The notes: generated from the letters alone by a model not told the origin. Shown: positions 52,126 through 62,065, counted from the stretch's first letter. The stretch is 64,000 nucleotides of DNA from Epilithonimonas sp. JDS (GCF_021261315.1 NZ_JAJSAX010000002.1:372001-436000); one strand, 5' to 3'. Numbers and translations: made by a program.

Positions 52126-53553
52126 TTAATTACCCAAAAATTCATCCACTTTCTGCGCACATTTTCTTCCTTCTGCAATTGCCCAAACCACCAAACTCTG
52201 CCCTTTTCTCGCATCACCACAAGAGAAATACTTGGTCTGATTGGTTTTGAACTCCTTATCATTTCCGATGAGATTTCCTTTCGGGTCGAGGCTGATATCC
52301 AAATCTTCCACCAAACCCTTGTGCTCGACGTGCGTGTAACCCAAAGCGATGAAAGCCAGGTCACAATCAATAACAAATTCTGAATTTGGTTTTTCTGTGT
52401 AGAGATTCCATTTTCCGTCGGCATCTTTTGTCCATTCTGCTTCTACCAATCGGATTCCGGTCAGATTTCCATTTTCATCCTTCACAAATTCTTTGGAATT
52501 GACAGACCATTTTCTGTCAACACCTTCTTCGTGAGATGACGTGATATGCAAAGTCATCGGCATCGTCGGCCAAGGCATCGTTTCGTCGCGCTCGGTTGGT
52601 TGCATCGGTTTGTAATAGATTTGATAAACCACTTCCGCACCTTGACGATTTGAAGTTCCAATACAATCCGAACCTGTATCGCCACCGCCAATTACAACGA
52701 CTTTCTTCCCTTTTGCATCAATATCGTTTTCATTAAATGAAATTCCACTGACTTTTTTATTGCTTTGAGAAAGATAATCCATCGCGAAATGAACACCTTT
52801 TGCATCACGATTCGGAATCATCAATTCTCTTGGAACGGTACTTCCCAAAGCGAGAACAACGGCATCGAAATTTCGATTAAGTTCTTCTACAGAATAATTG
52901 ACACCGACATTGACATTGGTTTTAAACTCAATCCCTTCTTCTTTCATCCATTGAACACGACGTTCGACGATATTTTTATCCAGTTTAAAATCCGGAATTC
53001 CAAACCTTAATAACCCACCGATTTCCGGGTCACGCTCGAAAACCGTGACTTGATGTCCCATTTGATTTAATTGATGTGCCGAAGCCAAACCAGCTGGTCC
53101 AGAACCCACAATAGCAACTTTTTTATCTGTTCTGAATTTTGGAATAATAGGTTTTGCAAATCCTTTTTCGAAAGCAATCTCGATGATATTCTTTTCAACT
53201 TCTTCTATCGCAACCGGCAAACTGTTGATTCCCAAAACACAAGCACCTTCGCAAGGCGCAGGACAAATTCTTCCCGTAAATTCAGGGAAATTGTTGGTTG
53301 AAATCAATAATTGATAAGCCTTTTCCCATTGCTCCTTGTAAACCGCTTCATTAAATTCCGGAATCATATTTCCAAGCGGACAACCACTTTGGCAAAACGG
53401 AACGCCACAACTCATACACCGCGAGGACTGTTTATGAAGATAATCCTCGGAAATCGGTCTGTAAAATTCTTTATAATGCTGAATCCTTTCTTCCACAGGA
53501 AGTTTTTTCGGCAATTCTCTATCGTATAATAAAAATCCGTCTGCTTTTCCCAT
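52126..53553 (-). CDS. gltD: Glutamate synthase small subunit
   Basis: NADPH-oxidising subunit of glutamate synthase, 475 residues. N-terminal cysteine-rich part SSRCMSCGVPFCQSGCPLGN and CPAPCEGACVLGINS bind iron-sulfur clusters. VAIVGSGPAGLASAHQLNQM is the FAD motif and KVVVIGGGDTGSDCIG the NADPH motif; FALGYTHVEH and YFSCGDARKGQSLVVWAIAE close the fold. The ATG overlaps the gltB stop by one base (TAATG), so the two subunits are translationally coupled. Confidence 0.96.
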   Translation of the reverse strand: MGKADGFLLYDRELPKKLPVEERIQHYKEFYRPISEDYLHKQSSRCMSCGVPFCQSGCPLGNMIPEFNEAVYKEQWEKAYQLLISTNNFPEFTGRICPAPCEGACVLGINSLPVAIEEVEKNIIEIAFEKGFAKPIIPKFRTDKKVAIVGSGPAGLASAHQLNQMGHQVTVFERDPEIGGLLRFGIPDFKLDKNIVERRVQWMKEEGIEFKTNVNVGVNYSVEELNRNFDAVVLALGSTVPRELMIPNRDAKGVHFAMDYLSQSNKKVSGISFNENDIDAKGKKVVVIGGGDTGSDCIGTSNRQGAEVVYQIYYKPMQPTERDETMPWPTMPMTLHITSSHEEGVDRKWSVNSKEFVKDENGNLTGIRLVEAEWTKDADGKWNLYTEKPNSEFVIDCDLAFIALGYTHVEHKGLVEDLDISLDPKGNLIGNDKEFKTNQTKYFSCGDARKGQSLVVWAIAEGRKCAQKVDEFLGN

Positions 53554-56500
53554 TATCTCAATTCATTTATTTTATTTTCAATCGCTTTTTTATACTCTCG
53601 CGGATAGACTTTGATGATGTGTTTCAAATTATTTTCGAAGTCACTCAGAAGATAGGAAGCCAGTTCGCTATTCGTCATCTCGAAATGTACTTTAATCAAA
53701 TCATTAATAATCGATTTATCATCTTCCGTAATCTCTTCCAGGTTTGCCATATCGGGATTGAAATTCTCTTCCAAAGACCTCTCGATATCCCAAACGTAGG
53801 CAATTCCACCACTCATTCCCGCTCCGAAATTCCTTCCGACACCACCAAGAATCAATACTGTTCCGCCAGTCATATATTCGCACCCATGGTCACCAACGCC
53901 TTCTACAACGGCAGTTGCGCCGGAATTACGAACAGCAAAACGCTCGCCTGCCATTCCGGAAACAAAGATTTTCCCTGATGTCGCACCGTATAAAGCGACA
54001 TTTCCAATGATGCTATTTTCGTGCGCTTTGATGACAGTTTCTTTATCATGATAAACCGCCAGCTTAGCTCCCGAAAGTCCTTTCCCAAAATAATCATTCG
54101 CATCGCCTTCCAGAATCATCGTGATTCCTTTATTACAAAATGCACCGAAACTTTGGCCAGCTGTTCCTTTAAAATTGAATTTCAGAGAATCTTCAGACAT
54201 TCCTTCTGAATGATATTTTTTGGTCAATTCGTGAGAAAGAATTGTCCCGACTGTTCTGTCTGTATTTTTAATTTGAAAATAAGCTTCGGTATTTCCATTT
54301 TCTTCGATTGCCGATTTAGAATCTTCCAACATCTTCCACGAAAGCGAATCATCAATGCCGTGGTCTTGATTTTCATTTTTAATGATAGGCAAATAGGTTT
54401 CAGGCTTGAAAAGAATTGGACTCAAATCAATATTTTTATGTTTCCAAAATGAAATATCTTTTTTCGTGGTCAAACATTGTGATTGCCCGACCATTTCGTC
54501 AATCGTTCTAAATCCTAAACTTGCCATTATTTCTCTAACTTCCATCGCCAGAAAAGTGAAATAACTGACCAAATGTTCTGGTTTTCCTTTGAACTTTTTC
54601 CGAAGTTCTTCATTCTGAGTTGCGATGCCGACCGGACAAGTATTGAGATGGCATTTTCGCATCAGAATACAGCCTTCTACAATCAGCGCAGAAGTGGAAA
54701 TTCCCCATTCTTCCGCACCAAGCAAAGTGGCGATAACGATATCACGACCAGTCTTCACTTGACCATCAACCTGTACAGTCACGCGCTGACGAAGTTTATT
54801 TTTAATTAAAGTCTGTTGCGTTTCCGCCAATCCCAGTTCCCAAGGCAATCCTGTATGTCTTGTTGAACTCAAAGGAGAAGCTCCGGTTCCGCCGTCATAA
54901 CCCGAAATCAAAATATGGTCGGCTTTTGCTTTTGCAACGCCGGAAGCAATCGTTCCGACACCGGCTTTTGAAACCAATTTAACCGAAATCCTTGCGTGGC
55001 GATTGGCATTTTTCAAATCAAAAATCAATTGCGCCAAATCCTCAATCGAATAAATATCGTGATGTGGTGGTGGCGAAATTAATCCAACTCCCGGAGTCGA
55101 ATGTCTGGTTTTCCCAATCCATTCATCCACCTTGAATCCTGGCAATTGTCCGCCTTCGCCTGGTTTTGCACCTTGCGCCATTTTGATTTGAATCTCTTCT
55201 GCTTCCGCTAAATATCTCGCCGTCACTCCAAATCTTCCAGACGCAACCTGCTTGATTGCCGAACGCATATTATCCCCATTTTCATTAATGGTATAACGAT
55301 TTTCATCTTCGCCACCTTCGCCTGTATTGCTTTTCGCGCCGATTCTATTCATAGCAATCGCGAGTGTTGTATGCGCCTCCCACGAAATCGAACCGAAAGA
55401 CATTGCACCAGTTGCAAAACGTTTCAGAATATTTTCCAAAGACTCAACTTCATCAATCGAAATCGCTTCTCGGTCATTTTTAAAATCCATCAAACCTCTT
55501 AGCAGAGAAGCTTTCTCGGATAATTGATTGACGGTTCTTGAATATTTTTTAAACAAATCATAACGGTCATTCCACGTTGCCTGTTGCAAAAGATGGACAG
55601 ATTGTGGATTAAATTGATGGTATTCATTTTCCGGTTTCCATTGGTAAATTCCGCCAGGTTCCAATACTTTTTGAGGAAGTTTTGTTCCGAACGCATTGAA
55701 ATGTTTGACTAAAGCTTCTTTGGCTATTTCATCAAAGCCAACGCCGTTGATTCTGGAAATCGCGCCTGTAAAGCAAGTGTTGACGACGGTTTTATCAATC
55801 CCGATGATTTCGAAAATCTGTGCGCCGTGATAAGATTGTAACGTAGAAATCCCCATTTTCGAAAATATCTTCAACAAACCATCGCCGACCGCTTTTTTGT
55901 AATTGTATTTCAGTTGGTCAAGGTCGGCTTCTTCACCAAATTCATTCTTATGAAACATCTCTCTGATACTTGCCAGAGCGAGATAAGGATTGATAGCCGT
56001 AGCGCCGAATCCCAGCAAAGACGCAAAATGATGAACCTCCCAAACATCGCCAACTTCCATCACCAAACCTACTTTCCTGCGAACACCTTTGCGAATCAAA
56101 TGGTGATGAACAGCCGAACAAGCCAAAAGTGAAGGAATCGTCGCGTGACCAGAATCCATCGAACGGTCGGAAAGTACAATCACTTCAAAACCGTCGTCTA
56201 CCGCATCTGTCGCGTAACGGCAAATCCTGTCAATCGCTTTTCTAAGATTTCCATCTTTTCCGTCAGACTTGAAATAAGTATAAATCGTTTTCGACTGGAA
56301 TTTTCCCGTATCGACACTTCGAAGCTTTTCTAACTGTTCATTATTAAGAATAGGATTATCGAGTTTTATGGAGTGTGCAAAATTCTTATCCTCTTGCAAA
56401 AGATTCCCACTTCCGCCGATAATCGTCGTGAGAGACATTACCAATTTTTCACGGATTGGGTCGATTGGTGGATTTGTAACCTGAGCGAATAATTGTTTGA

Positions 56501-58091
56501 AATAAGAACTGAGATGTTGTGGTTTATCACTTAATACAGCTAAAGGCGCATCGAAGCCCATAGAGCCAATTGGTTCTTTTCCGTATTCAGCCATTTCTTT
56601 GATAATGACATCCAAATCTTCTCTGGAATATCCGAACGCTTTTTGATATTTGAAAATATCTTCTGACTGCAATTTGTTGAAACGGATTTTCGGACTTGGT
56701 AATTCGTTGATATTGATATTCATTTTATCCAACCAATCTCGGTATGGTTGTGAAGTACAAATCTCTTTCTTCAGTTCTTCATCACTGATGATTTCGCCTT
56801 TTTTCATATCAACCAAGAACATTTTTCCAGGTTGTAGACGACCTCTTTTAATAACCTTCTGAGGATCAACAGGCAAAGCTCCAGATTCGGAAGCCATAAT
56901 CACGCGGTCATCCGAAGTCACGCAATACCTTGAAGGGCGAAGTCCATTTCTATCAAGCGTCGCACCGATAATTTCGCCATCGGTAAATGAAATGGAAGCC
57001 GGACCATCCCAAGGCTCCATCATACAAGCGTGGAACTCGTAGAAATCTTTTTTGTAAGAATCCATTTGGTCGTGACCATCCCAAGCTTCCGGAATCAACA
57101 TCATCATCGTATGTGGAAGTGATCGCCCTGAATGATAAAGCAACTCAACCATATTATCCAGATAAGAAGAATCGGATTGGCCAGGTTTTGTGATTGGCAA
57201 GATCATATCCATTTCCTGCGCCGTGAAATTGGGACTTTCGAATGTTTTTTCGGATGACCTAAGCCAATTGAGGTTTCCTCCAATCGTATTGATCTCGCCA
57301 TTATGCGATAAAAAACGGAAAGGTTGCGCCAAACTCCAAGTTGGATTTGTGTTTGTGGCAAAACGGGAATGTACCATTCCAAAAGCGGAACGAAGTGTCG
57401 GATCCGTGAGATCTTTGAAATAATTTCGGATCTGGACAGAACGCAATTGTCCTTTGTATATTAGTTTTTTGCACGAGAATGAAGCGACATAGAAACCAAT
57501 CGGATCATTGCTGGTCACGCTCATAATCTGATGCGAAATATAATTTTTGAAAACAAAGAGTTTTCTTTCCAAATCTTTTTCCGTTTCCGTATCATAAGGA
57601 CGTTCTACAAAAAGCATTTCCATCACAGGTTCGACGCTTTTCGCCAAATCACCTAGATCCAAATTGTTTACAGGAACCGGACGATAACCTAAAATCTTAA
57701 GACCTAATTTCTCAGCAGATTGCTCGATGATCTCTTTGCATTCCTGTCTGATGAAATTGTTCTGCGGAAAGAAAAGCATTCCTAGTCCGTAATGACCCGG
57801 CTCTGGAAGGTCGATTCCGTAATTGAGTGCTTCATCGTAGAGTAACTCGTGCGGAATTTGAATTTGAATTCCAGCGCCGTCACCAGTATTGCTTTCATAA
57901 CCTGTTGCGCCCCGATGCTCCATATTTTCGAGCATTGTAATTGCGTCGCTGACGATCTTGAAACTTTTGACACCTTTAATATTAGCGACAAAACCGACGC
58001 CACAGGAATCGAATTCTGTTTTTGCTAAATAAAGTCCTTGATTTTGTGGATTTGAATTTTGAGAAATTTCCTTGGCTCTTTTCATCTTCAT
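53553..58091 (-). CDS. gltB: Glutamate synthase large subunit
   Basis: Ammonia-assimilation enzyme of 1512 residues, the usual size. The N-terminal glutaminase has its catalytic nucleophile Cys30 exposed after a short propeptide (FDSCGVGFVANIKG). The class II amidotransferase part continues with EHRGATGYESNTGDGAGIQI. The central and FMN-binding synthase domains include ISGYDGGTGASPLSSTRHTG and GRFGVTARYLAEAEEIQIKM; the 3Fe-4S cysteines are in CILMRKCHLNTCPVGIATQN. The C-terminal GXGXG beta-helix domain has NSGATAVVEGVGDHGCEYMT. Start chosen at the ATG at 58091, MKMKRAKEIS. Confidence 0.97.
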   Translation of the reverse strand: MKMKRAKEISQNSNPQNQGLYLAKTEFDSCGVGFVANIKGVKSFKIVSDAITMLENMEHRGATGYESNTGDGAGIQIQIPHELLYDEALNYGIDLPEPGHYGLGMLFFPQNNFIRQECKEIIEQSAEKLGLKILGYRPVPVNNLDLGDLAKSVEPVMEMLFVERPYDTETEKDLERKLFVFKNYISHQIMSVTSNDPIGFYVASFSCKKLIYKGQLRSVQIRNYFKDLTDPTLRSAFGMVHSRFATNTNPTWSLAQPFRFLSHNGEINTIGGNLNWLRSSEKTFESPNFTAQEMDMILPITKPGQSDSSYLDNMVELLYHSGRSLPHTMMMLIPEAWDGHDQMDSYKKDFYEFHACMMEPWDGPASISFTDGEIIGATLDRNGLRPSRYCVTSDDRVIMASESGALPVDPQKVIKRGRLQPGKMFLVDMKKGEIISDEELKKEICTSQPYRDWLDKMNININELPSPKIRFNKLQSEDIFKYQKAFGYSREDLDVIIKEMAEYGKEPIGSMGFDAPLAVLSDKPQHLSSYFKQLFAQVTNPPIDPIREKLVMSLTTIIGGSGNLLQEDKNFAHSIKLDNPILNNEQLEKLRSVDTGKFQSKTIYTYFKSDGKDGNLRKAIDRICRYATDAVDDGFEVIVLSDRSMDSGHATIPSLLACSAVHHHLIRKGVRRKVGLVMEVGDVWEVHHFASLLGFGATAINPYLALASIREMFHKNEFGEEADLDQLKYNYKKAVGDGLLKIFSKMGISTLQSYHGAQIFEIIGIDKTVVNTCFTGAISRINGVGFDEIAKEALVKHFNAFGTKLPQKVLEPGGIYQWKPENEYHQFNPQSVHLLQQATWNDRYDLFKKYSRTVNQLSEKASLLRGLMDFKNDREAISIDEVESLENILKRFATGAMSFGSISWEAHTTLAIAMNRIGAKSNTGEGGEDENRYTINENGDNMRSAIKQVASGRFGVTARYLAEAEEIQIKMAQGAKPGEGGQLPGFKVDEWIGKTRHSTPGVGLISPPPHHDIYSIEDLAQLIFDLKNANRHARISVKLVSKAGVGTIASGVAKAKADHILISGYDGGTGASPLSSTRHTGLPWELGLAETQQTLIKNKLRQRVTVQVDGQVKTGRDIVIATLLGAEEWGISTSALIVEGCILMRKCHLNTCPVGIATQNEELRKKFKGKPEHLVSYFTFLAMEVREIMASLGFRTIDEMVGQSQCLTTKKDISFWKHKNIDLSPILFKPETYLPIIKNENQDHGIDDSLSWKMLEDSKSAIEENGNTEAYFQIKNTDRTVGTILSHELTKKYHSEGMSEDSLKFNFKGTAGQSFGAFCNKGITMILEGDANDYFGKGLSGAKLAVYHDKETVIKAHENSIIGNVALYGATSGKIFVSGMAGERFAVRNSGATAVVEGVGDHGCEYMTGGTVLILGGVGRNFGAGMSGGIAYVWDIERSLEENFNPDMANLEEITEDDKSIINDLIKVHFEMTNSELASYLLSDFENNLKHIIKVYPREYKKAIENKINELR

Positions 58092-58107
58092 TCTTTTTGG
58101 ATATTAC

Positions 58108-58115
58108 CAAATTTA
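58108..58115 (-). promoter_or_regulatory. -7 promoter box for gltBD
   Basis: Reverse strand TAAATTTG, exact TAnnTTTG match, 17 bases before the gltB ATG. No TTG at -33. Confidence 0.45.
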
Positions 58116-58564
58116 ATGAAAAAAGAAAGAAAAATGATTTTAAATTACCAATTCAGCAATTATATAAAACATAATCAGAATTAAAATCAATAAAATAATA
58201 TAATTTTTATCAATAATTTACATTAAATTAACATTAGGCGATTATTTGTTAAAATTAAATTAATATTGAAAATACTTAAATAATTGACAATTAACATATT
58301 AAATAGACTGCATTCATTTTAATTTGAATATTTTAGAAAGAAACGCTTTAGAATGGCCATAATTTTTGAAAATGATTCTTATTCAAACATACCCTATTAA
58401 AATATGAAGTATAAATTTTAAAATTTAATTTATTTATAAAATTACTATAATTTTAAAGTGGTAGAAATTTAAAAAACTAAAAATTAATATAAAATACAAA
58501 TATGTCGTGAAAATACACAAATTAATAATTCAATACACATATTGAAAAATTTATATTAAATCAA

Positions 58565-58592
58565 TAAAAAACCCCACTTTTAAAAGCAGGGT
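58565..58592 (-). terminator. Terminator after lysS
   Basis: Reverse strand ACCCTGCT/AAAGTGGGGT hairpin (58571-58592, with G-U pairs) followed by six T, 23 bases after the lysS stop. Confidence 0.75.
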
Positions 58593-58614
58593 CACTAATA
58601 TTTTCAAGAAATCA

Positions 58615-60315
58615 TTAAACTAATTTCATCCACAAAACATCATCAATTTTATCAACTTTTACCAAATTATTTTTAGTTAAAGTTTTTGAAGCCTTATCCC
58701 ATTTCTTTCCGGACAATTGAGAACGGGTTTTCACTTCGTTAAGCTCAAATGGAACTTCTTGAGAACCAAGAACCTCGAGGATCACTTTTTCATCCTCTCC
58801 CAACTCCACTTTTGGAACCACTTTCTCTGGTCTCATTTGGGGGAAGAACAAAACTTCCTGGATGGATGGATTATTGGTCAGGAACATGATCAATCTGTCC
58901 ATTCCGATTCCTAATCCAGACGTTGGTGGCATTCCGTACTCCAAAGCTCTTAGGAAATCTTCGTCGATGAAACCTGTTGCTTCGTCATCACCTTTTTCGG
59001 CTAATTTCAATTGTTCTTCGAAACGTTCTCTCTGATCGATTGGGTCATTAAGCTCAGAATAAGCATTCGCAATCTCTTTACCGCAAACCATCAATTCGAA
59101 ACGCTCGGTCAAGCCTTCTTGTGTTCTGTGTTTTTTGGTCAAAGGCGACATTTCCACAGGATAATCTGTGATGAAAGTCGGTTGGATGAAGTTGCCTTCG
59201 CATTTCTCTCCGAAGATCTCGTCGATCAATTTTCCTTTACCCATTGTTTCATTCACATCGATTCCGATAGATCTGGCGAAATCAAATAATTCCTGTTCCG
59301 ATTTTCCAGTGATGTCAAAACCTGTGTATTTCAAGATAGCCTCAGTCATAGAAACCCTTGGATAAGGGGCTTTCCAGCTGATGGTATGCTCTCCGAAAGT
59401 GGATTCCGAAGCACCATTCACAGAAGTTGCACAGAATTCCAACAATTTCTCGGTGAAATCCATCATCCAGTTGTAATCTTTGTACGCCACATAGATTTCC
59501 ATTGCGGTAAATTCAGGATTGTGGGTTCTGTCCATTCCTTCATTTCTGAAGTTTTTTGAGAACTCATAAACACCGTCAAATCCACCAACGATCAATCTTT
59601 TCAAATATAATTCGTTTGCAATTCTAAGATATAATGGAATATCCAAAGCGTTGTGATGCGTGATAAAAGGTCTTGCCGCAGCACCACCCGGAATCGATTG
59701 AAGAATTGGCGTTTCAACCTCGAAGTAGCCTGCATCGTTAAAGAAAGTTCTCATCGCATTGAACAATTTTGTTCTTTTTACGAAGATCTCTTTCACTTGA
59801 GGATTTACGATTAGATCTACATAACGCTGTCTGTAACGCAATTCTGCATCGTTGAACGCATCGTGCACTACTCCATTTTCGTCAGTTCTTGGCTGAGGAA
59901 GTGGGCGAAGTGTTTTGGTCAAGATTTGAAAATTGGTCACCTTCACGGTCATCTCGCCAACTTGCGTGTTGAACAATTCACCTTCCACGCCGATAATATC
60001 GCCGATGTCTAGAAGATGCTTGTAAACCTCGTTGTATAAAGTTTTGTCTTCACCAGTGCAGATCTCATCTCGGTTAAAATAAACCTGGATCTTGCCTTCG
60101 GAATCCTGCAATTCTGCAAAACTTGCCTTTCCCTGAATTCTTCTGGACATCAATCTTCCAGCAATCACCACCTTTTTCCCTTCTTGGAAATCTTGTTTTA
60201 TAGACTTCGTGGAATCGGTGATTTTGTATTCAGCGGCCGGGAATGCATCGATTCCCAGGTCGGTCAGTTTTTGCAATTTTTCGCGACGGATAATTTCCTG
60301 TTCTGATAATGACAT
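58615..60315 (-). CDS. lysS: Class II lysine-tRNA ligase with C-terminal extension
   Basis: Lysyl-tRNA synthetase of 566 residues. N-terminal OB-fold (VIAGRLMSRRIQGKASFAEL) binds the anticodon. Class II motif 2 FRNEGMDRTHNPEFTAMEIY and motif 3 GLGIGMDRLIMFL; ETPILQSIPGGAAARPFITH is another LysRS block. After EVLFFPQMRPEK, where most enzymes of this type end, about 65 extra residues follow (KVELGEDEKVILEVLGSQEV to WMKLV) that look like a small winged-helix domain. The extension is known from Bacteroidota LysRS; its role is not established. Confidence 0.96.
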   Translation of the reverse strand: MSLSEQEIIRREKLQKLTDLGIDAFPAAEYKITDSTKSIKQDFQEGKKVVIAGRLMSRRIQGKASFAELQDSEGKIQVYFNRDEICTGEDKTLYNEVYKHLLDIGDIIGVEGELFNTQVGEMTVKVTNFQILTKTLRPLPQPRTDENGVVHDAFNDAELRYRQRYVDLIVNPQVKEIFVKRTKLFNAMRTFFNDAGYFEVETPILQSIPGGAAARPFITHHNALDIPLYLRIANELYLKRLIVGGFDGVYEFSKNFRNEGMDRTHNPEFTAMEIYVAYKDYNWMMDFTEKLLEFCATSVNGASESTFGEHTISWKAPYPRVSMTEAILKYTGFDITGKSEQELFDFARSIGIDVNETMGKGKLIDEIFGEKCEGNFIQPTFITDYPVEMSPLTKKHRTQEGLTERFELMVCGKEIANAYSELNDPIDQRERFEEQLKLAEKGDDEATGFIDEDFLRALEYGMPPTSGLGIGMDRLIMFLTNNPSIQEVLFFPQMRPEKVVPKVELGEDEKVILEVLGSQEVPFELNEVKTRSQLSGKKWDKASKTLTKNNLVKVDKIDDVLWMKLV

Positions 60316-60338
60316 TTTAATTCAATTTTTTGGAATTG

Positions 60339-60346
60339 CAAAAATA
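60339..60346 (-). promoter_or_regulatory. -7 promoter box for lysS
   Basis: Reverse strand TATTTTTG, exact TAnnTTTG match, 24 bases before the lysS ATG. Confidence 0.45.
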
Positions 60347-60426
60347 GTGATTTTAAAATGTTTATGGAAGTTAAATTTTGGATGAACCACAAAAGGCATA
60401 AAAGAAAACTTTTGGGATTTTTTTGA

Positions 60427-60508
60427 ACGCAAAGTCCGCTAAGTTTTTTTTGAAATTATTGAAAATATTTTTAAGGTTCACAAAGGCGTAAAACTCAGCA
60501 AAGATTTT
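60427..60508. repeat. GCAAAG-type dispersed repeat, copy 2
   Basis: ACGCAAAGTCCGCTAAG, then TATTTTTAAGGTTCACAAAG and GCGTAAAACTCAGCAAAG, aligning with 26408-26490. It lies between lysS and rlmF, next to a GCAGC/GCTGC repeat. Confidence 0.65.
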
Positions 60509-60551
60509 AATAATGATTTTTTTTGCAAACTGGTGATTTGTACAGAAAACC

Positions 60552-60669
60552 GCAGCCCGACTTGAGTGGAGCTCTTTTTTGTCATTGCGATTATAGAATA
60601 GTTCTACAAATCACTAAACGCCGTTCGCGATGACAAAAAAAGCGGGAACGGAAGGCGGAAAAGCTGCCC
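60552..60669. repeat. GCAGC/GCTGC dispersed repeat, copy 3 (long form)
   Basis: Outer blocks GCAGCCCGACTTGAGTGGAG and GGAAGGCGGAAAAGCTGCC as in copy 2. The interior is longer and forms a near-perfect inverted repeat TTTTTTGTCATTGCGA (60575-60590) / TCGCGATGACAAAAAA (60625-60640), one mismatch. It ends nine bases before the rlmF stop codon at 60678. Confidence 0.85.
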
Positions 60670-60677
60670 AAATAATT

Positions 60678-61601
60678 CTAAAACCAATCTTTCCGATTTT
60701 CTTTCGGAACAAATGTCCAAGCCAAAATCCGGCTGATCTTCTGACCTTGCGCCATATCGATGGTTTTGAATTCTGGGACATTCAGGTTTTTCAGCAAAGT
60801 TGTGAGTTGGTGGAGATTGTCTTTTTTGGAAACCAAAGTCGTGAACCACAAGACCTGAGACTTGAACTGAACACTTTCGTTTATCATTTTCTTGATGAAA
60901 GCTTCCTCGCCACCTTCGCACCAAAGTTCGGATTGATTTCCGCCGAAATTGAGAATCGGTTTTTGAACTTTGTTGTTTCGTAGATTTTTGGTTTTTCTGC
61001 GATTGCCTTGCATTGCATCTTCTGCGGATTCGTGGAAAGGCGGATTACACATCGAGAATGTAAATCTGTCTTCTGGCAATATTATATTTTTGAAGATAAA
61101 ATCAGAATCTTGCTGGAATTTTAAATTGACATTTTCTGACAAATCCGGATTGCTGTCTAAAATCTTCTGAGCGTTTTTGAGAGAATCATTATTAATATCG
61201 GTTCCCAAAATATTCCAGCCATAGGAACTATTGGCAATTAGCGGATAAACTAAATTTGCGCCAGTTCCAATATCCAAACCTTTCACTGAATTTCCAGTTG
61301 GAATTTCGCCAGTTTCTTCTGCTAATAAATCTGCCAAATAATGAACGTAATCCGCACGGCCAGGAATCGGCGGACAAAGATTGCCTTCCGGAATATCCCA
61401 ATCTTTAACATTGTAATATTTCAAAAGCAAAGCTTTGTTGAGTAATTTCACGGCTTGTGGAAGACTGAAATTAATCGTCAAAGTATCATAATCATTTTTG
61501 AAAACGTAATGCTTGAGTTCTGGAACTGAGACAATCAATTCTTCGAAATCGTAGGAATTGCGGTGGATATTTCTTGGATGGAGGCTGGATTTTTCGGTCA
61601 T
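60678..61601 (-). CDS. rlmF: 23S rRNA (adenine-1618-N6)-methyltransferase
   Basis: SAM-dependent rRNA methyltransferase of 307 residues. The N-terminal block LHPRNIHRNSYDFEEL and TINFSLPQAVKLLNKALL are RlmF signatures. SAM motif LDIGTGANLVYPLIA, then LGTDINNDSLKNA, and the amino-methyltransferase motif SMCNPPFHESAEDA, followed by NFGGNQSELWCEGGEEAFI. The start overlaps the stop of the upstream cytochrome gene by one base (TAATG). Confidence 0.95.
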   Translation of the reverse strand: MTEKSSLHPRNIHRNSYDFEELIVSVPELKHYVFKNDYDTLTINFSLPQAVKLLNKALLLKYYNVKDWDIPEGNLCPPIPGRADYVHYLADLLAEETGEIPTGNSVKGLDIGTGANLVYPLIANSSYGWNILGTDINNDSLKNAQKILDSNPDLSENVNLKFQQDSDFIFKNIILPEDRFTFSMCNPPFHESAEDAMQGNRRKTKNLRNNKVQKPILNFGGNQSELWCEGGEEAFIKKMINESVQFKSQVLWFTTLVSKKDNLHQLTTLLKNLNVPEFKTIDMAQGQKISRILAWTFVPKENRKDWF

Positions 61602-61978
61602 TATTTCCAGGATAAAATATATTGCGCCATAAACTTCGCATTTTCCTTACTAAATCCGTGCGCCGGCATTGGTACGTCGCCCCAAACTCCTGAACTTCCT
61701 TTTATGATTTTCTCCGACAGCATCTCTACATTTTCGGGCGTGTTCTCATATTTTTCGGCGACTTCTTTGTAAGACGGACCGATCATTTTTTCGTCCAGTT
61801 TGTGACAACCAAGACAGTCTGAACCTTCTATCAAAGATTTCCCTTCTGCGATCGGGTCTGCAACCATTTTTGGCGCTGGCACTTCTTCCTCAACAAGAAC
61901 GTCTTTGTTGCCTGAGTTTTCGTTTTTGGAACAAGACAATGAGATTGCAAAAATCATCATTAACATTACCTTTCTCAT
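61601..61978 (-). CDS. Lipoprotein cytochrome c (class I)
   Basis: Monohaem cytochrome of 125 residues. Lipoprotein signal MRKVMLMMIFAISLSC with Cys16. Haem-binding CLGCH (Cys55, Cys58, His59) in GSDCLGCHKL, and a sixth-ligand methionine candidate Met104 in DVPMPAHG. IGPSYKEVAEKY follows the class I c551 pattern. Likely a periplasmic electron carrier tethered to a membrane. Coupled to rlmF by a one-base overlap although the functions are unrelated. Confidence 0.92.
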   Translation of the reverse strand: MRKVMLMMIFAISLSCSKNENSGNKDVLVEEEVPAPKMVADPIAEGKSLIEGSDCLGCHKLDEKMIGPSYKEVAEKYENTPENVEMLSEKIIKGSSGVWGDVPMPAHGFSKENAKFMAQYILSWK

Positions 61979-61996
61979 AGTTTTCTATTATAATGA

Positions 61997-62004
61997 CAAA
62001 GTTA
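61997..62004 (-). promoter_or_regulatory. -7 promoter box for the cytochrome-rlmF pair
   Basis: Reverse strand TAACTTTG, exact TAnnTTTG match, 19 bases before the cytochrome ATG; divergent from the dusB promoter. Confidence 0.45.
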
Positions 62005-62053
62005 TTAATTAAGGAATTAAGATTGATTTTAAATTAGTCCCAAAATGAATCAT

Positions 62054-62061
62054 TATCTTTG
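62054..62061 (+). promoter_or_regulatory. -7 promoter box for dusB
   Basis: TATCTTTG, exact TAnnTTTG match, lying inside the longest possible dusB frame and ending five bases before the ATG at 62066. Favours the internal start. Confidence 0.45.
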
Positions 62062-62065
62062 CAGA

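Larger units (their letters stand above)
58092..58614. other. AT-rich intergenic region gltB / lysS (523 bases)
   Basis: Nearly all A and T between 58130 and 58560 with no ORF above 30 codons that looks coding and no clear hairpin apart from the lysS terminator near its right end. It holds the gltB promoter. Its length and composition make it the emptiest stretch in the window. Confidence 0.7.

Noticed and set aside
52110-52424. 104-codon reverse frame inside gltD
   Set aside because: Same strand but another frame within a strongly conserved gltD region; no family features.
62045-62065. Longer start for dusB
   Set aside because: The seven extra codons overlap an exact TAnnTTTG promoter box and are not part of the DusB family start.
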